From positions 1,674,001 to 1,738,000 of the forward strand of contig NW_019028979.1 of NCBI RefSeq assembly GCF_002105155.1: DNA of 64,000 nt, given 5' to 3'. This DNA is from Lobosporangium transversale. Lineage: Eukaryota > Mortierellomycota > Mortierellomycetes > Mortierellales > Mortierellaceae. The notes beneath the pieces are model-generated. The model did no database searches, was not told the origin of the DNA, and was given only the letters and a program-made list of their open reading frames with translations. Positions 1 to 11,410 of the stretch are shown here, one piece after another; position 1 is the first letter of the stretch, and the number at the start of each line of letters is the position of its first letter. The position numbers and the translations under genes are program-made.

Positions 1-103
1 CAAATTGACGATGTGGTTGGATTGATGATGCAATCAAATGGATTAAATGAATTCAAGTGTGTACCATGTGTTGTGGTGGCATGGATTTGTCATGTAAACT
101 TCC

Positions 104-1378
104 TTACCTCGATCCGTCACTCTCGTATCCAAGGTCTGGATCGTCTATCCTGCCCTGGTGATGTTGTTTCTCTTTGGGCCCTATACCAAAGAGTTTTTTC
201 AGTCGATTGGGTTCGCCTTCATCCCGCATACTTTTTGTTCGTTTTCTTCTTTTACTGGAGCCCCATCGTGTTGCTGTTGATGTTTCTGAAAGAGCAGCAG
301 CTCGATCTGTTGCGATATCATGGTAACCATCATCATCACCATGTTGATCACCATTATCATGGTCATTATCAGTTGCATATGGTTGTTGCTGCTTCTTGTT
401 TTTGCCTTTACTTCTTGTTTTAATATCGTCCTGGTTGATCCCAGGGAGAAGCACTGTGGCTGCAGCTGCTGCAGTTGTATTTGCAATCGATATCGCATCA
501 CCAAGGGCTCCATTCTGTTTCGTAGACGTCTGTTCCTTGGTTATTGAGGGTCCCTGACTAGGCCCAACGCGTGCAGAGACTGATTCTGCAGAAGACCAAG
601 AGTTTGCTTTCTTGAATGTTTGACCTTCGTTCTTAGCAAATGTTGGTGATCTGTTGTCATTGTCCTTGTGTTGAATGTCTCGCGGGTCTTTAATATCCAT
701 AACATCCTCATGAGGATCATCATACTCATGATCGTGAATATTATCGTGGTCATCTTCTCCATCTCCTTCTGATGATGATGTTAAACGGTCGTTTTCATAA
801 TCCTTCCGTTCATCCTCACTGTCATACATTCCATCTTGTTCATCCTCTGTTCCATCCTCATTGTCACTGCTACTACAGCTATCAGTGTCATCACTAAAGG
901 TGTATGAGGCCTGATGTTGAGCTGGATTTGGACGACGGGCAGCTTTATCATAAATATGTTTACTCCCAACTGAGGCAGCTTTCACACCTACTTTTGCGGC
1001 TGCAGAAGTTGTTGTTGTCGGATGATTGTTATTATTACGTTGCTGCTGTTGATCAAGCTGATGATGTAAAGAAAGATGTGATTTTAAAAACGAAGAACCT
1101 TGATCCCACCAAGGCTTAGGTGCTTGTGAACTGGACTTTGATTCATGATAATGATGGTTGCTGCTTTTTTGATTACTATGGCTATTACTACTATTAATGT
1201 TGCCTCTTTTTGAATTCTTTGCGTTGTTATTATGTCGAGTAAAAGAAGATGAAGAGATATTGGAGGTCAAACCATTGGTGGCGTTCTGAGGATTGGTTTG
1301 TTGAATAACAGGACCAATGAAGATACGATGATGACCAGAATGAGTTGAGAGTATGGAGGGCACATGCACTGGAGCCAT
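104..1378 (-). CDS. Low-complexity protein, probably the 5' exon of a gene leaving the window
   Basis: The ATG is at 1378 and the frame stays open for 424 codons. The product is hydrophilic and probably disordered: His/Asn/Ser-rich near residues 45-75, Gln/Asn around 110-120, and strongly acidic (Asp/Glu/Ser runs) around 160-235. A basic patch (SSKRRKRTKSMRDEG) near residue 375 could be a nuclear localisation signal. No enzyme domain is recognisable. The apparent TAA at 104-106 lies inside a perfect donor consensus (GTAAGG, minus strand, 107-102). No acceptor AG follows between there and position 1, so the exon probably ends at 108 and the gene continues beyond the left edge. Function unknown. 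That this is coding is likely because of its length and ordinary codon use outside the repeats; that it is the N-terminal part of a larger protein is inferred. Confidence 0.6.
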   Translation of the reverse strand: MAPVHVPSILSTHSGHHRIFIGPVIQQTNPQNATNGLTSNISSSSFTRHNNNAKNSKRGNINSSNSHSNQKSSNHHYHESKSSSQAPKPWWDQGSSFLKSHLSLHHQLDQQQQRNNNNHPTTTTSAAAKVGVKAASVGSKHIYDKAARRPNPAQHQASYTFSDDTDSCSSSDNEDGTEDEQDGMYDSEDERKDYENDRLTSSSEGDGEDDHDNIHDHEYDDPHEDVMDIKDPRDIQHKDNDNRSPTFAKNEGQTFKKANSWSSAESVSARVGPSQGPSITKEQTSTKQNGALGDAISIANTTAAAAATVLLPGINQDDIKTRSKGKNKKQQQPYATDNDHDNGDQHGDDDGYHDIATDRAAALSETSTATRWGSSKRRKRTKSMRDEGEPNRLKKLFGIGPKEKQHHQGRIDDPDLGYESDGSR

Positions 1379-2235
1379 TCCTTGTTGTTATCACTAATTA
1401 AAGTGGAATCCCTCTGTTCTGTTTGTCAATAAGGGGGGGAAGAAAAAAGAGAAGGAGTGTGATAAATAGGTAGAAGAGATAGAGTTATAAGAGGGGGATG
1501 TGTTCAGTCCAATTGATAGCGGAAAATGGAGTGGAGTGACTGGAGAGAGAGAGAGAGAGAGAGAGAGGGTTAATGTGAAAGGAGAAAGGGAAAGAAATAT
1601 AAAAAGAAAACTAATAAAAAAGAAAAGTAGAAATGAAATGCAATGCAATGGTCATTTGGCAATGAGAAAGAAAAGAGGAAGAAGGAGCTTAATGACCTCA
1701 TGTGTAACTTTGGTGGGGGTCAACGAGCAAACAAGGGACAACTTTACTTTATTCCGGTGTTAAAATTTCATTCCCCCCCCCCATCTCTCTTCATCCCTTC
1801 ATTCTTCCCTTTTCCAGTGTTACTAAAAGACTCGGTCTGTCTTTCTATCCTTGTCTTAATCTTTGGTCCCCTCTCGAGGAAATCGAGCTGCGTTCGTGCC
1901 TGATTACCATTATCATGGCCATGGGACAATGGCACCATTGTACATTAGTGCAAACAACTTTTTTTTTTTTTTTTTTTCATTCCAACGAAGGCTCATCCTC
2001 AAAAGTAAATGAATATTATTATTAGTTCTACTCTTATCAATAATTGCTCGTTATATAACCTTGAATCGTATCAATTCTTCTTTTTTTACATTTTTATATT
2101 TATATATATGCTCTCCTTCGCCTCTGACCTTGCTGGCTCCAAAAGCCGTTGCTTTTTTGATCGACCCGAGTTCAAGTCTAATTAGTATTAATGTTCTAAC
2201 TGAAGTAACTATGCTACACATTTCTTGGTTGGGGC

Positions 2236-2270
<35 letters not shown>

Positions 2271-2499
2271 CTTTTTCGGAGTTAGGGTAACACAGCAATG
2301 CTCGTTTCATTGAATTGGAAGGATCAATTGTAATAAAATTAGAGTCCAATGTGTTCAGCCACGCACACATCAGCCATCGGCACCAATGAACGTTGTTTAG
2401 AATTCTAAAAGGTCTATTTCTATTTATTTTTTTCTATTTTTTTTTTTTTTATTTTTATTTTTATTTTTTCTTATATGATCTTCCAATATTGGGAGACAT
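1379..2499. other. Intergenic spacer with (GA)n and poly-T runs
   Basis: No supported gene lies here. It holds the upstream region of the low-complexity gene and the 3' flank of the glycosyltransferase-like gene. A (GA)n run sits at about 1542-1566, and poly-T runs at about 1959-1977 and 2239-2270. Short open frames here consist of these repeats. Confidence 0.6.
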
Positions 2500-5400
2500 T
2501 TAGTCATCACCATCATCTACTTGATTATGATATGCCTCTTGCAACTGCTCCATAAATTTCTCTATCAACTGTGCACATACTTCACCGCCATTATTGGGGA
2601 TCCACTTCTTGCGGTTAATGATCTGGTTATTATAGTTGTTGCTATCGTTGCCACCGTTGTTGTTGCTGTTGTTGTTGTTGCCGTTATTGTCGCTATGTTT
2701 GTGTCTATCAGAGTTTTCACTTCTGTCATCCAAAATATTCAGGGTCAACGACGTCCTCTCCTCAGTCTCTTCGCCTTCTTCCTCTACAGGTGGAGACAAC
2801 CGTACCATCTTTGGTCCCTTGGGTCCAAAGGTCGATAACGATGATACTGAAGTTGATCGACAACGCGATCGTTTGCTACTGCTGCTGCTAATGATGTTAC
2901 AGCCCTCTTTCTCATAACGCCTACATTCTTCAATTTCCTCCTGCTTCTGTCGATCAGCCTCCAAAATCGCGCGCTGCCAATGTCCATCCTCAAATTCATC
3001 TGCCGTCATCTCCACAGGTAGACCATGCTTCCTCATCATTTTGATTAGCCCATGCTCCTCCACAAACTGAGGTCGAGACACATAAATTAACGGCTTATCA
3101 TGCGCAATACACTCCGAGCACGTTCCATATCCCTATCATTGAAACAGACATGGGTAAAAATTAATAAATGAAACCACACACATGTTTAATTAAAATTGGA
3201 TTTTTTTTTTTTTTTTTTTTTAATCCATGACAAGGAAAAAAAATAGTAAAATAAAAAAAAAATAAAAAAAAGTTCTTACCAGCTTGCCAATGACAATGTC
3301 TGCAGCTCGTGTCAAGTCTGGAACATAAACACCATGCGGACTTCTATAAAATCCTTTAGGTAACTCATAGTCAGCAGGCAACCCACAGATGACTCCGATC
3401 CAGCCCTCAGGTAAAGGATTACCCCATCCTTCTTTCAATTGTTGCCCTCCAAATGAAACCAGGGCCACTTTCTTTGTCTGAATTGTCAATTCATCCATTC
3501 CTAATGATCTCAATACATATTCCCGCGTGTTGACTGCCATACGAACAACCAATGGGACATCGATCGCCTTTCGGGTAAGTAAATTCAATTTAGAAGAAGA
3601 AGTGGATGTTGAAGGTAATGAGGAAGAGGAAGAGGAGAAAGAGCTTGTGAAGTGGAAGGAGCTGTTGCTACGACTATTGACGAGCGACATATTCGGTGAA
3701 GAGACAGTCGTGCGGACACTATTCGCAGGAGACATAATTCCAGAAGGTGTGGCTTCTTCCATCGATGTTCCCAAAGAAAACTCCTCAGCATCCTCTTGCT
3801 CCTCAGAGAAATGTCGCTTCTTCTTTTGAATAAAATGTCCTTCGATTTGAGCATCTTCATAGGATGTCTCTTCTTCTTCTGCCTCATCAAGGCCAGACAT
3901 GGCCGATGGACTAGCACTGCTATTAGAAGTGGTGATGATGGGCGTTGATGCAGACTTTTCTAATTCCATGGTCAGGATTTCAGCTCCAAATGAAGGGATA
4001 TCAATCGATCCTGGCAATCGAAGTAACAAAGACGCCTTCTTGTAATCCTCCAATGCTGCATCTGCACACGCAATCACATCCTTATCCAATGCATCGCCCT
4101 CTTGCAGGAACCGATACACTTCATCGAATGTGAAATTTGTGATCAAAATCGCTGGAATGCCGTAAGCGCTAGCAGCAGCACTAATTATGTAAGAAAATCA
4201 AATAAATTGACGAAAAGGATATGTTAGCGTGAGGAACAGAATGAGCAACGGGTGAAAGTCTATACTTCGAGTTTGCTCCAAAATAAACATAATAATCAAC
4301 TGATGTGAAAGGCTCTAGTGCTGGGTCCTCCTTATGTGTTGACTGATGCTCATACTCATTAACTTTTTTTTTTTTTTTTTTTTTTGCGTGGGATGATGTA
4401 CCCAGACACAGACAAATAGCCGCTTATCCGTGGTAGAGATGATAATGGGAGCAAGAGAGTCAGTGAGCACGAAAATCAAAAGTGAGAGAGTGAGAGAGTG
4501 AGAGTGAGAGCAGACGAAGTGTTGATTTCATTTTACAATAAGAATAATAATGATAATAATAATAATAACAAAAAGGCCAACGGAGGGGGTGCGGGTGTAA
4601 AAGGGGGGCGAAGAGGAAGAAGATGATCCAATTGTGCTCAATTTCCTCTCTTTCTTATCTTTTTTGTTGCTTGTGCTGCAAACCATTTGCGGTAGATCAT
4701 TGGATGGTGCTCAATTACATTTAACTATATTCAAACCATTTTTCAACGGAAACAAACGTTTCTTTTTTTATTGAAACCTTACCATGGTAAAAACGGGGCA
4801 TCGGCAAGGACACAGTCAATCCCAGCCTGGGCCAGCCAGGAAACTTCAAGTTGAATCATCTCATCACGTCGCGACAAGAATTGTTTGCATCCTTCAATTG
4901 TCTTTTCTCTGTCCACAGAATAAGCCTAAACAATGTCAATGAAATAAATTGGCGGGTAAATAAACGAAAAGTTGATCCAAAGAATAGATGGGGGTGGTAC
5001 AAAGAAAAAAAAAAAAAAAAAATTCATGAGAGAAAACAGGGGAGAGTGAATGCATGGAATTTTTTTTTTTTTTAGATCAATTTGCTGAGCGAATGCAAGA
5101 CGGTTGCGTTTGGACAATAGAAAAAAGGGTCTTCGCCCTCATTGTTTTCTGAATCATGGCATAATCAACGATTAATCTAGAACCAAGACTTTTCTTTACT
5201 ACTATCTTTTGAATTCCGAAAATACCCAAAAAAAAAAAAAAAAAAAAAAATCACATCTTGCTTTTGAAGCAATAGTTGGTTTGACTTACAAGTGGCTGAA
5301 CGACGCCTGCGTCGACTTTTGCGTTCCTGTAGATTGCGCCCAGCGCAATTACATCCTGAAAGATAAATTGAGGTGCATCTGAGACAATGTAGATAGTATG

Positions 5401-5822
5401 GCGACTGGAAGAAGAAGAGCTGACCTGCAGCTCTGTAGTGGAAGAGGAAGATGTAGATATAGATGGGGATGATCCTGAAGTTGTAGAGGACAACTTGGGT
5501 GACTTTAGGAGCTCTGTGATGATCTGATTCACTCTTGTTGCATGACCAAAACCTAGGTGTGGTGCAGTACCATTGTGTATGATTGAGAGGTGGAGACGGC
5601 TTTGATTAGTTTTATTCCCCCCTTGTCACTGCCACTGACACTGTTGAAACCAGACATTGTTGGGTATTAATAGCATATGTTGATGAGACTTGTTTCAACG
5701 GAGGATCGTTCCTTATCTATCGTGTTATCGTATAGCTGAGTAGCAGTTGCGATCCTTTTTGAACAATCTCACTTACCATGACCAGAGACATAGTAACAGA
5801 AGGTATATCCCTCAGAAACCAT
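2500..5822 (-). CDS. Glycosyltransferase-like protein homologous to the N-terminal half of L-arabinokinase
   Basis: Exons on the minus strand: 5822-5777, 5552-5290, 4925-4783, 4180-3280, 3132-2500. Together they are 1986 nt in frame (661 residues). All introns begin GTAAGN and end AG. The product starts with the nucleotide-sugar-binding glycine loop YVSGHGFGHATR (residues 11-22), followed by HTIYIVSDAPQFIF, then WLAQAGIDCVLADAPFLPW, AYGIPAILITNFTFDEVY, IDVPLVVR (about 357-364), VSFGGQQ, GWIGVICG and DLTRAADIVIGKLGYGTCSE (about 443-458). This motif order is that of the GT-B-like N-terminal domain of plant L-arabinokinase. The GHMP kinase half is absent. A Ser/Glu-rich insert of about 135 residues (about 220-355) interrupts the domain just before IDVPLVVR, and the C-terminus (about 515-640) is Ser/Asn-rich. 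It is probably cytosolic, as no signal peptide is seen. The substrate cannot be deduced. Confidence 0.85.
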
Positions 5823-7501
5823 AATGGATGTGTGTGTAGATGCGTTTGAATAAAGAGTGAGATTGGATGTCAAGGTGTAAAAGGCAAAGGAAGCAAAGAT
5901 GGTGGGTAATAAATGTTTAATTTAATGATAATGTATTCTGATAAAAGTATGTGTGAGTGTATAACCGATGTTGAACAATTTAACGGTGATAGCAAGTATT
6001 GGAGTCGTCGTCTATGTTGTCTTTAGTAAGGTCATGAAGTTTGGATGGAATGAAATGAAAGAGCGATGAAGAAGAAAAAAAAAAAAAAAAAAAAAAAAAA
6101 AGATTAGGAATGAATGAAAAGAAATGAATGAACGAATGAATTGAATGAATTGAATGAATTGAATGAATTGAATGTTGAATGTAAAAAGAAAACGTGAAAA
6201 GTGTATGCCATTTGGTTCCTTAATTTTTATTCATGTTATTTGTTTGGACGTGTCAAATTGAATTAAATGTCCTATTAAATGTACTTTTAAAAAAGAACGC
6301 TTTGACAGTGACAATAGTCTGACAACGGAACCAGAGCATTGCAAACATCGCTTTGAAATGCTAGATGCTAGATCCAGGTTTCTTATGCATGAATCTTTTT
6401 AATAAAAACCTTTCCCTGTCTCTCTTCCTCTTCCTCCTTCTCTCCCTCTTCCTCCTCTTCCACCTTCTCCTTCTCCTTCTCCTCATTCTTCCCCTTTCTC
6501 CTTCTCCTCCTCTCCAAATGTCCAACTTTTTTTTTTTTTTTTTAAATCTTTTTATTAAAACTCTGCTGGTCCATTTCTTTTTTACTTTATTTTTGTACGT
6601 ACACATATACTTTTATACTTTTATTTTATTTATATCTTTAGTTTTTTATTTTTTGCCTTTCATTGGGACAAACATTAAGATCGTTGGTTTATTTATCCCT
6701 TAACTATCCTCTTTCTGCAACACCAATCCAATGCAATGCAGGCACTTCTTCAATCTTTGACTGCAGATGCCCTTCACAGATCTCTTTTCTGTCAATAAAA
6801 TCATCGCATTGTTGCGTAAACTACATGTATAAATCAGCGATCGAGGGGCTGAACATCATGCACTGTACACTTACGCTATCCTTGCGTAAAAAAAATAAAA
6901 AAAAAAAAAAAAAAGTCCATCCTTAGTTCCACAACACATTCCTTTCCTACCATGCTTTCTCATGCTTCCTTAACCTCCTTTTTGCTTTTTTTTTTTTTTT
7001 TTTTTTTTTTTTTCCCCATCTCAAATAATGATTCGCTCTCCAAACCACGTTGTCCTTTTCACTTGGGACTATTCAAGTCCATCTATTACGCACTCATGCA
7101 TACAATGATCTTCTTTTTCCTACTGATTCTTCCCTTTTTCCCCTCTTCCTTTCTTTTCATTACGATCAACCTTTCCTTTCTCTCTCTTTTTCTTTTCTTT
7201 CCTTCTTTTCATTATTCATGCTCCAATACTCTCTCCTCTCTTCCATCATTGGTATTCGTGTAGACGCTAAATAAAAGGAAAAGGTCGCAAGAAAAGGAAG
7301 GGAAAGAGCATAGGATTGAACGACATTACATCTAAAACGCGTCGATGACACAATCAATATTTTTTTTTTTCTTTTTTTTAATGATGCTTTCCTTTTTATT
7401 CCTTATCCTTTTTCTATCCTTTGTAATCATTACTTATTTATAACATCTATTTATCCCCCCCCCCTTTTTTTTAAACTTTTTGATTTCAATAAAAATAGTA
7501 T
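5823..7501. other. Intergenic spacer, pyrimidine-rich, with (TGAA)n repeats
   Basis: This 1.7-kb stretch separates the start of the arabinokinase-like gene from the end of the membrane glycosyltransferase gene. It contains a poly-A run near 6070-6100, a TGAAT/TGAA repeat at about 6112-6178, a CT-rich tract at about 6409-6515, another at about 7120-7245, and poly-T runs near 6527 and 6987. The open frames in the CT-rich tracts are Leu/Phe/Ser strings produced by composition. No gene supported. Confidence 0.6.
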
Positions 7502-9631
7502 TCAAAGAACTATACCACCCACATCCATGCCACAAATCTCCAAAGATTTCTCTAGATTTTGATTAAACTGAATCTTGACATTATGTGCAGTGCCTCTAGG
7601 AAGTCCCGGCGCTGCAGGACATGAGATATCCAAGGCCATCGTATGTGAAAATGGAAACCGTGTCGAATAATGACATGTTGTCCATTCAGCCCCTGCTTGG
7701 TCTGATACCATCACCGTAAACTTGCCCTCCAAATGTCCCAATGGTTTCGAAGATGTAATCGTGAACTTGCGCAATGGCGTCGTCTTCACAAATTGTAGTC
7801 CAAAGGAGTCTCCTGCCTGTGGAACTACAGGAAGAAAGGAAGGAAGGAAAGAATTGTATAAGCAACTATTGTCATTTGCACAGCACCTGTTAATAAAAAA
7901 GGAAAAGAAAGAAAAGAAAAAGCTTACTTTTAAAACTGTTCCAGCATGTCAGAGGATTGTTGTCAACAGCATGGATGTATGAATACTTGCTAAAGAACTC
8001 GTTGCTGGGGTACTCGAGCTCAAAGAACTTTGCATTTTGTTCGTCAATCGTCTGCAAATCACCCGTGTAGACAACTTCTTTTGGCTCTGGGAATGGATCC
8101 ATACTGGTCTTGAAAAGGCATTTATCATTGAAACACGGCGATCTAAACGTATATACATTTCGCAACGGAATTAAGAACTACTCCTTTTTTTTTTTTTTTT
8201 TTTTTTTGTATTCCACATTGGTCTCTAAAAGACCTTCTCTTTACTTACCGTGCATGACGCTCATTGATAAAGGGCTGCTCTTCATCTCGTGGAAAGTAAT
8301 CCTTCTCAGAAACCTCGGGGTTTGCCACCAATGCAGAGTATAAACGACTTGCTGCATCCAACTAGATATTTTCAACAAGAAGAAAGAAAATTATTGGTCA
8401 CAATACTTTTATCTAATGTGAAACATCTGCCTTTTTTTTTTTTTAATTTTACCATGTTCCTGAAGACAATCGCCCAGTGGTCAGTAGCACCGTCAGTACT
8501 CCATCCGTTCTTTTGATCGAGTGGTGTAAGATAATTGACAAGTTGATATGGATACTGGTTCGTCCAGATAGAAAAATACATGTCAATCACCTTCAGCCGA
8601 TCCTTGGCCAAGTTGCTATTGCCTCCTTGTTCCAATAGCTGTTTCGCTTTTTCTCTAGGGACATAAGAACCAGTACCCATCCATGAAAATCCTGTATGCA
8701 TCTTATAATCTGAAATACATTACGGAAAATAAATTTCAAATTTCAAATTCAGTAAAAAAAAAAAAAAAAAAAAAAAAAAAGGGAAATGGGAGCTTGGACC
8801 ATCATCCAATCCAACAGTCAGGGTGAAACATGCATGTATAAAGAAAAAAGCTTGTGCACATGCACACATGTACACCACATGCATACATTCAAACATACCA
8901 AGATTTGTGAATGTCCATCGACGATGCTCCATATGGATCAAAGGCAAGGTGTTGGTATGGATCAAGTTGGGGCTGGTCAAAAAGTTGGTATAAAGTGCAT
9001 CCATATGTGTATTGAGCCAGTCATCGTCCTGGAAATAACAATGCTGATATTTCGCTAGTGAGCACGACATGTACTTTGCAAAATCATGTAAATTCTCCTT
9101 GCCATTGTAGACCTGCAACTCTGGTAAAGGCCCAAAACTGGAATCGAATTCAAAATCCTGTTTCGTCAATCGGATTTCCTTATTATTGTTCCAGACAATG
9201 ATCTCTTTAATATACGGATACCGTGCCAGATACTTGACGATCAACTTTAGTCCCTCTAATCTCTTCCAGCCCAGTAAGATAGCAGTCGCAGGGAGCAAAT
9301 GAGCATTCTCTTCTAAAACTAGCCCTTCCTCTGTAAAATCTTCAAAACTATAAGCAGATTTCCTAGTCTCTAGGATCTGCTTCACGATCTGTTCCCGTTC
9401 TGCCTCCGTCGTAGACTCTCGTTCGGACTCGTCAACGGATGTCTGAGAATCATATGAAGAAGAAAAAGAAGCTTGGCTGGAGATACGAGTGAGAGCGAGC
9501 AAAGTAATCACTCCGAGACAAACGAGAAGTAGTGCTCTTCCACGGCTAAAACGACGAGCCTGATAGAAGATTCCCCGCCTTGGACTCGACGCAGAATGAT
9601 ATGGTAAACTACCAGCGCTATTATTTTTCAT
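7502..9631 (-). CDS. Type II membrane glycosyltransferase (GT-A-like) with discoidin-like C-terminal domain
   Basis: Exons on the minus strand: 9631-8899, 8709-8453, 8361-8249, 8142-7928, 7824-7502; 1641 nt in frame, 546 residues. A short basic N-terminus and one membrane span (about residues 33-48) predict a Golgi type II protein, followed by a Ser/Glu-rich stem. The catalytic part has the GT-A pattern: AILLGWKRLEGLKLIVKYL, then YIKEIIVWNNN, and the DXD-type metal site FQDDDW (DDD at 202-204). FSWMGTGSYVPREKA and DGATDHWAIVFRNM follow. This resembles exostosin/GT64-like folds, but the exact family is uncertain. The last 110 residues (AVDNNPLTCWNS, GDSFGLQFVK, WTTC) look like a discoidin or carbohydrate-binding module. 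The gene faces away from the Dib1 gene across a shared upstream region of about 700 bp. Confidence 0.8.
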
Positions 9632-10328
9632 GTTGGGCCCAAGTTGTGTATAAGAAATTAAAAAGGGTGAACAAAGTTTCGGAGCTGGTCCAGCAGCGCC
9701 AGTTAAAGGGGGAAAAGGTCCGTTGGAGAGGATAAAGAATTAAAAGGAGTAAACAAGATGATGATGATGATGATGATGATAACGATGATGATGGTGATGA
9801 ATGATAATGAATGAGTGAATAAATGTCGAATGTCCTGTTTTGACAATGAGCAAAGGAAGGAAGGAAAGAAAAGAGAAGAGGAAGGAGGCAATGGCATCAG
9901 ATGGCCTCAAAAGAGGAGATGTGCTGATGAGCCAATGCGACCTTTGAATAATGGACAAGTCGAGCTGAATAAGCTAGAAGTTTGGCAAGAGATAAAGAAA
10001 GCAAAAGCCCATAGCCAGCCCATTGAAAATTCGCACCACAGGGGAGCTCTAAGGAGCCGACCAATCAGTGGCCGCCATAACAAAGCCACAAAGTATCTCT
10101 GATCACTAAAAAAGAAGATTGCGAGAGAGATCTCGAAAAAAAACTAATGATGTAACAGGACTTCTTAAACATTAGCCATTCTTTAATTTTGTTGTTCAAC
10201 CAAACACTTCACACACACTCACACGTACCATTCTTACTCTACTCTTTCCATTCAACATACACACGCGCACACATTCTCTCCCCTTTCCTGCTTTTTCGCA
10301 TCTACATCGCAAAACATAGCTTATAACC
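9632..10328. promoter_or_regulatory. Divergent upstream region shared by the glycosyltransferase and Dib1 genes
   Basis: This 697-bp gap lies between two start codons pointing in opposite directions. It contains a (GAT)n repeat at about 9757-9800 and a CCAAT pentamer at 10061-10065. A C/A/T-rich, G-poor stretch at about 10170-10300 just before the Dib1 ATG resembles a 5' untranslated region. No canonical TATA box is obvious. That it acts as a shared promoter is inferred from the layout. Confidence 0.45.
9757..9800. repeat. (GAT)n trinucleotide repeat
   Basis: GAT units run almost perfectly from 9757 to about 9800, interrupted by AAC and GGT. They sit in the divergent upstream region. Confidence 0.9.
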
Positions 10329-10976
10329 ATGGTATGAACATAACCTCTGCGCCATCTCACAAACAATGCTACACTAACAATGTGTGCTTCGTTTAATCAA
10401 CTTCTCTCACTCACTCTCTCTTTTTTATTTATTTATTTATTTTATTTTTTTTTTTGACATCAATACCCTAATAACAACAATAATACTAACTACTCTTTTT
10501 TTTTTTTTTTTTTTTTTTTTGTTATTAACTTTTGTGTGTATATAAAATAGTCTTATTTCCTTCCACATCTCACTAATGGCTGGCAAGTCGATCAAGCCAT
10601 CCTGTCTGAAGAAGATCGAGTCGTAGTCATCCGTTTTGGTACAGATTGGGACCCAACTTGTATGCAAATGGATGAAATCCTATACTCTGTTGCAGAAAAG
10701 ATCAAAAACTTTGCAGTCATTTATCTAGTCGACATCACTGAAGTACCCGATTTTAACAAGATGTACGAGCTCTACGATCCTTGCACAACGATGTTCTTTT
10801 TCCGAAACAAACATATCATGGTCGATTTAGGAACAGGAAACAATAACAAGATCAATTGGGCTCTGGACAGTAAACAGGAATTGATTGATATTGTTGAAAC
10901 GGTCTTCAGAGGCGCTCGTAAAGGACGAGGTCTGGTTGTGTCTCCAAAAGATTACTCTACAAAGTACAAGTATTAA
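10329..10976 (+). CDS. DIB1: U5 snRNP thioredoxin-like splicing factor Dib1/Dim1 (TXNL4A)
   Basis: This is the spliceosomal thioredoxin-fold protein of the U5/U4-U6.U5 tri-snRNP, essential for pre-mRNA splicing in the nucleus. The body exon 10551-10976 reads SYFLPHLTNGWQVDQAI, VVVIRFGTDWDPTCM, AVIYLVDITEVPDF, DPCTTMFFFRNKHIM, DLGTGNNNKINWA and ends RGARKGRGLVVSP...STKYKY. It lacks an in-frame ATG where family members begin MSY. The missing Met comes from an exon of only three bases, ATG at 10329-10331, followed by a GTATGA donor at 10332 and an intron of 219 bp ending ATAG at 10550. The joined product is 142 residues, exactly the family length. The intron contains a 25-nt poly-T run (10496-10520) close to the acceptor. 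Identification is near certain. The ATG-only exon is inferred from frame, splice sites and length. Confidence 0.95.
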
Positions 10977-11010
10977 AAACGGGGCTGTGTAATAAGATTA
11001 AAATTAAAAA

Positions 11011-11043
11011 AAATAAAAATAAAAATAAAAATAAAAATAAAAA
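11011..11043. repeat. (TAAAAA)n repeat just 3' of Dib1
   Basis: TAAAAA units begin about 35 bp after the Dib1 stop. They may lie in its 3' untranslated region. Confidence 0.8.
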
Positions 11044-11410
11044 GGTCGCATCAATGACAGTTCATATTCAAAGTATTTAACAGCAGTACGACAAAGATCA
11101 TCAACTTACTGTGCAAGCAGAACAGCATTGGGCGAAGCCCTGGAAAGAAGTCTCCCCTGTAATTTATGATCACATGACCATTTCAGAAAAAGCCCGTCGG
11201 GGTTGACCAATCACGCTTTTTTTTTTTTCACAGATCATTTTGAAAGGGAAAAAGGCTTTTCTCTGCCCAAAGTAACAACTCCCCGAGGACAAACAAAAAA
11301 ATAAAAAAAAGAAAAAAGAAAAAAACAACGGCCAAAAAAGTAAAGAAGCCGTAGGCTCGTCACCAGCCTGAGGACAAAGTTCAAGTGCATATGCACGTGC
11401 TGAAAGGCAA

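Noticed and set aside
6365-7263. Leu/Phe/Ser-rich open frames in the CT-rich spacer
   Set aside because: Residue strings come directly from CTT/CTC/TTT repeats; no family resemblance.
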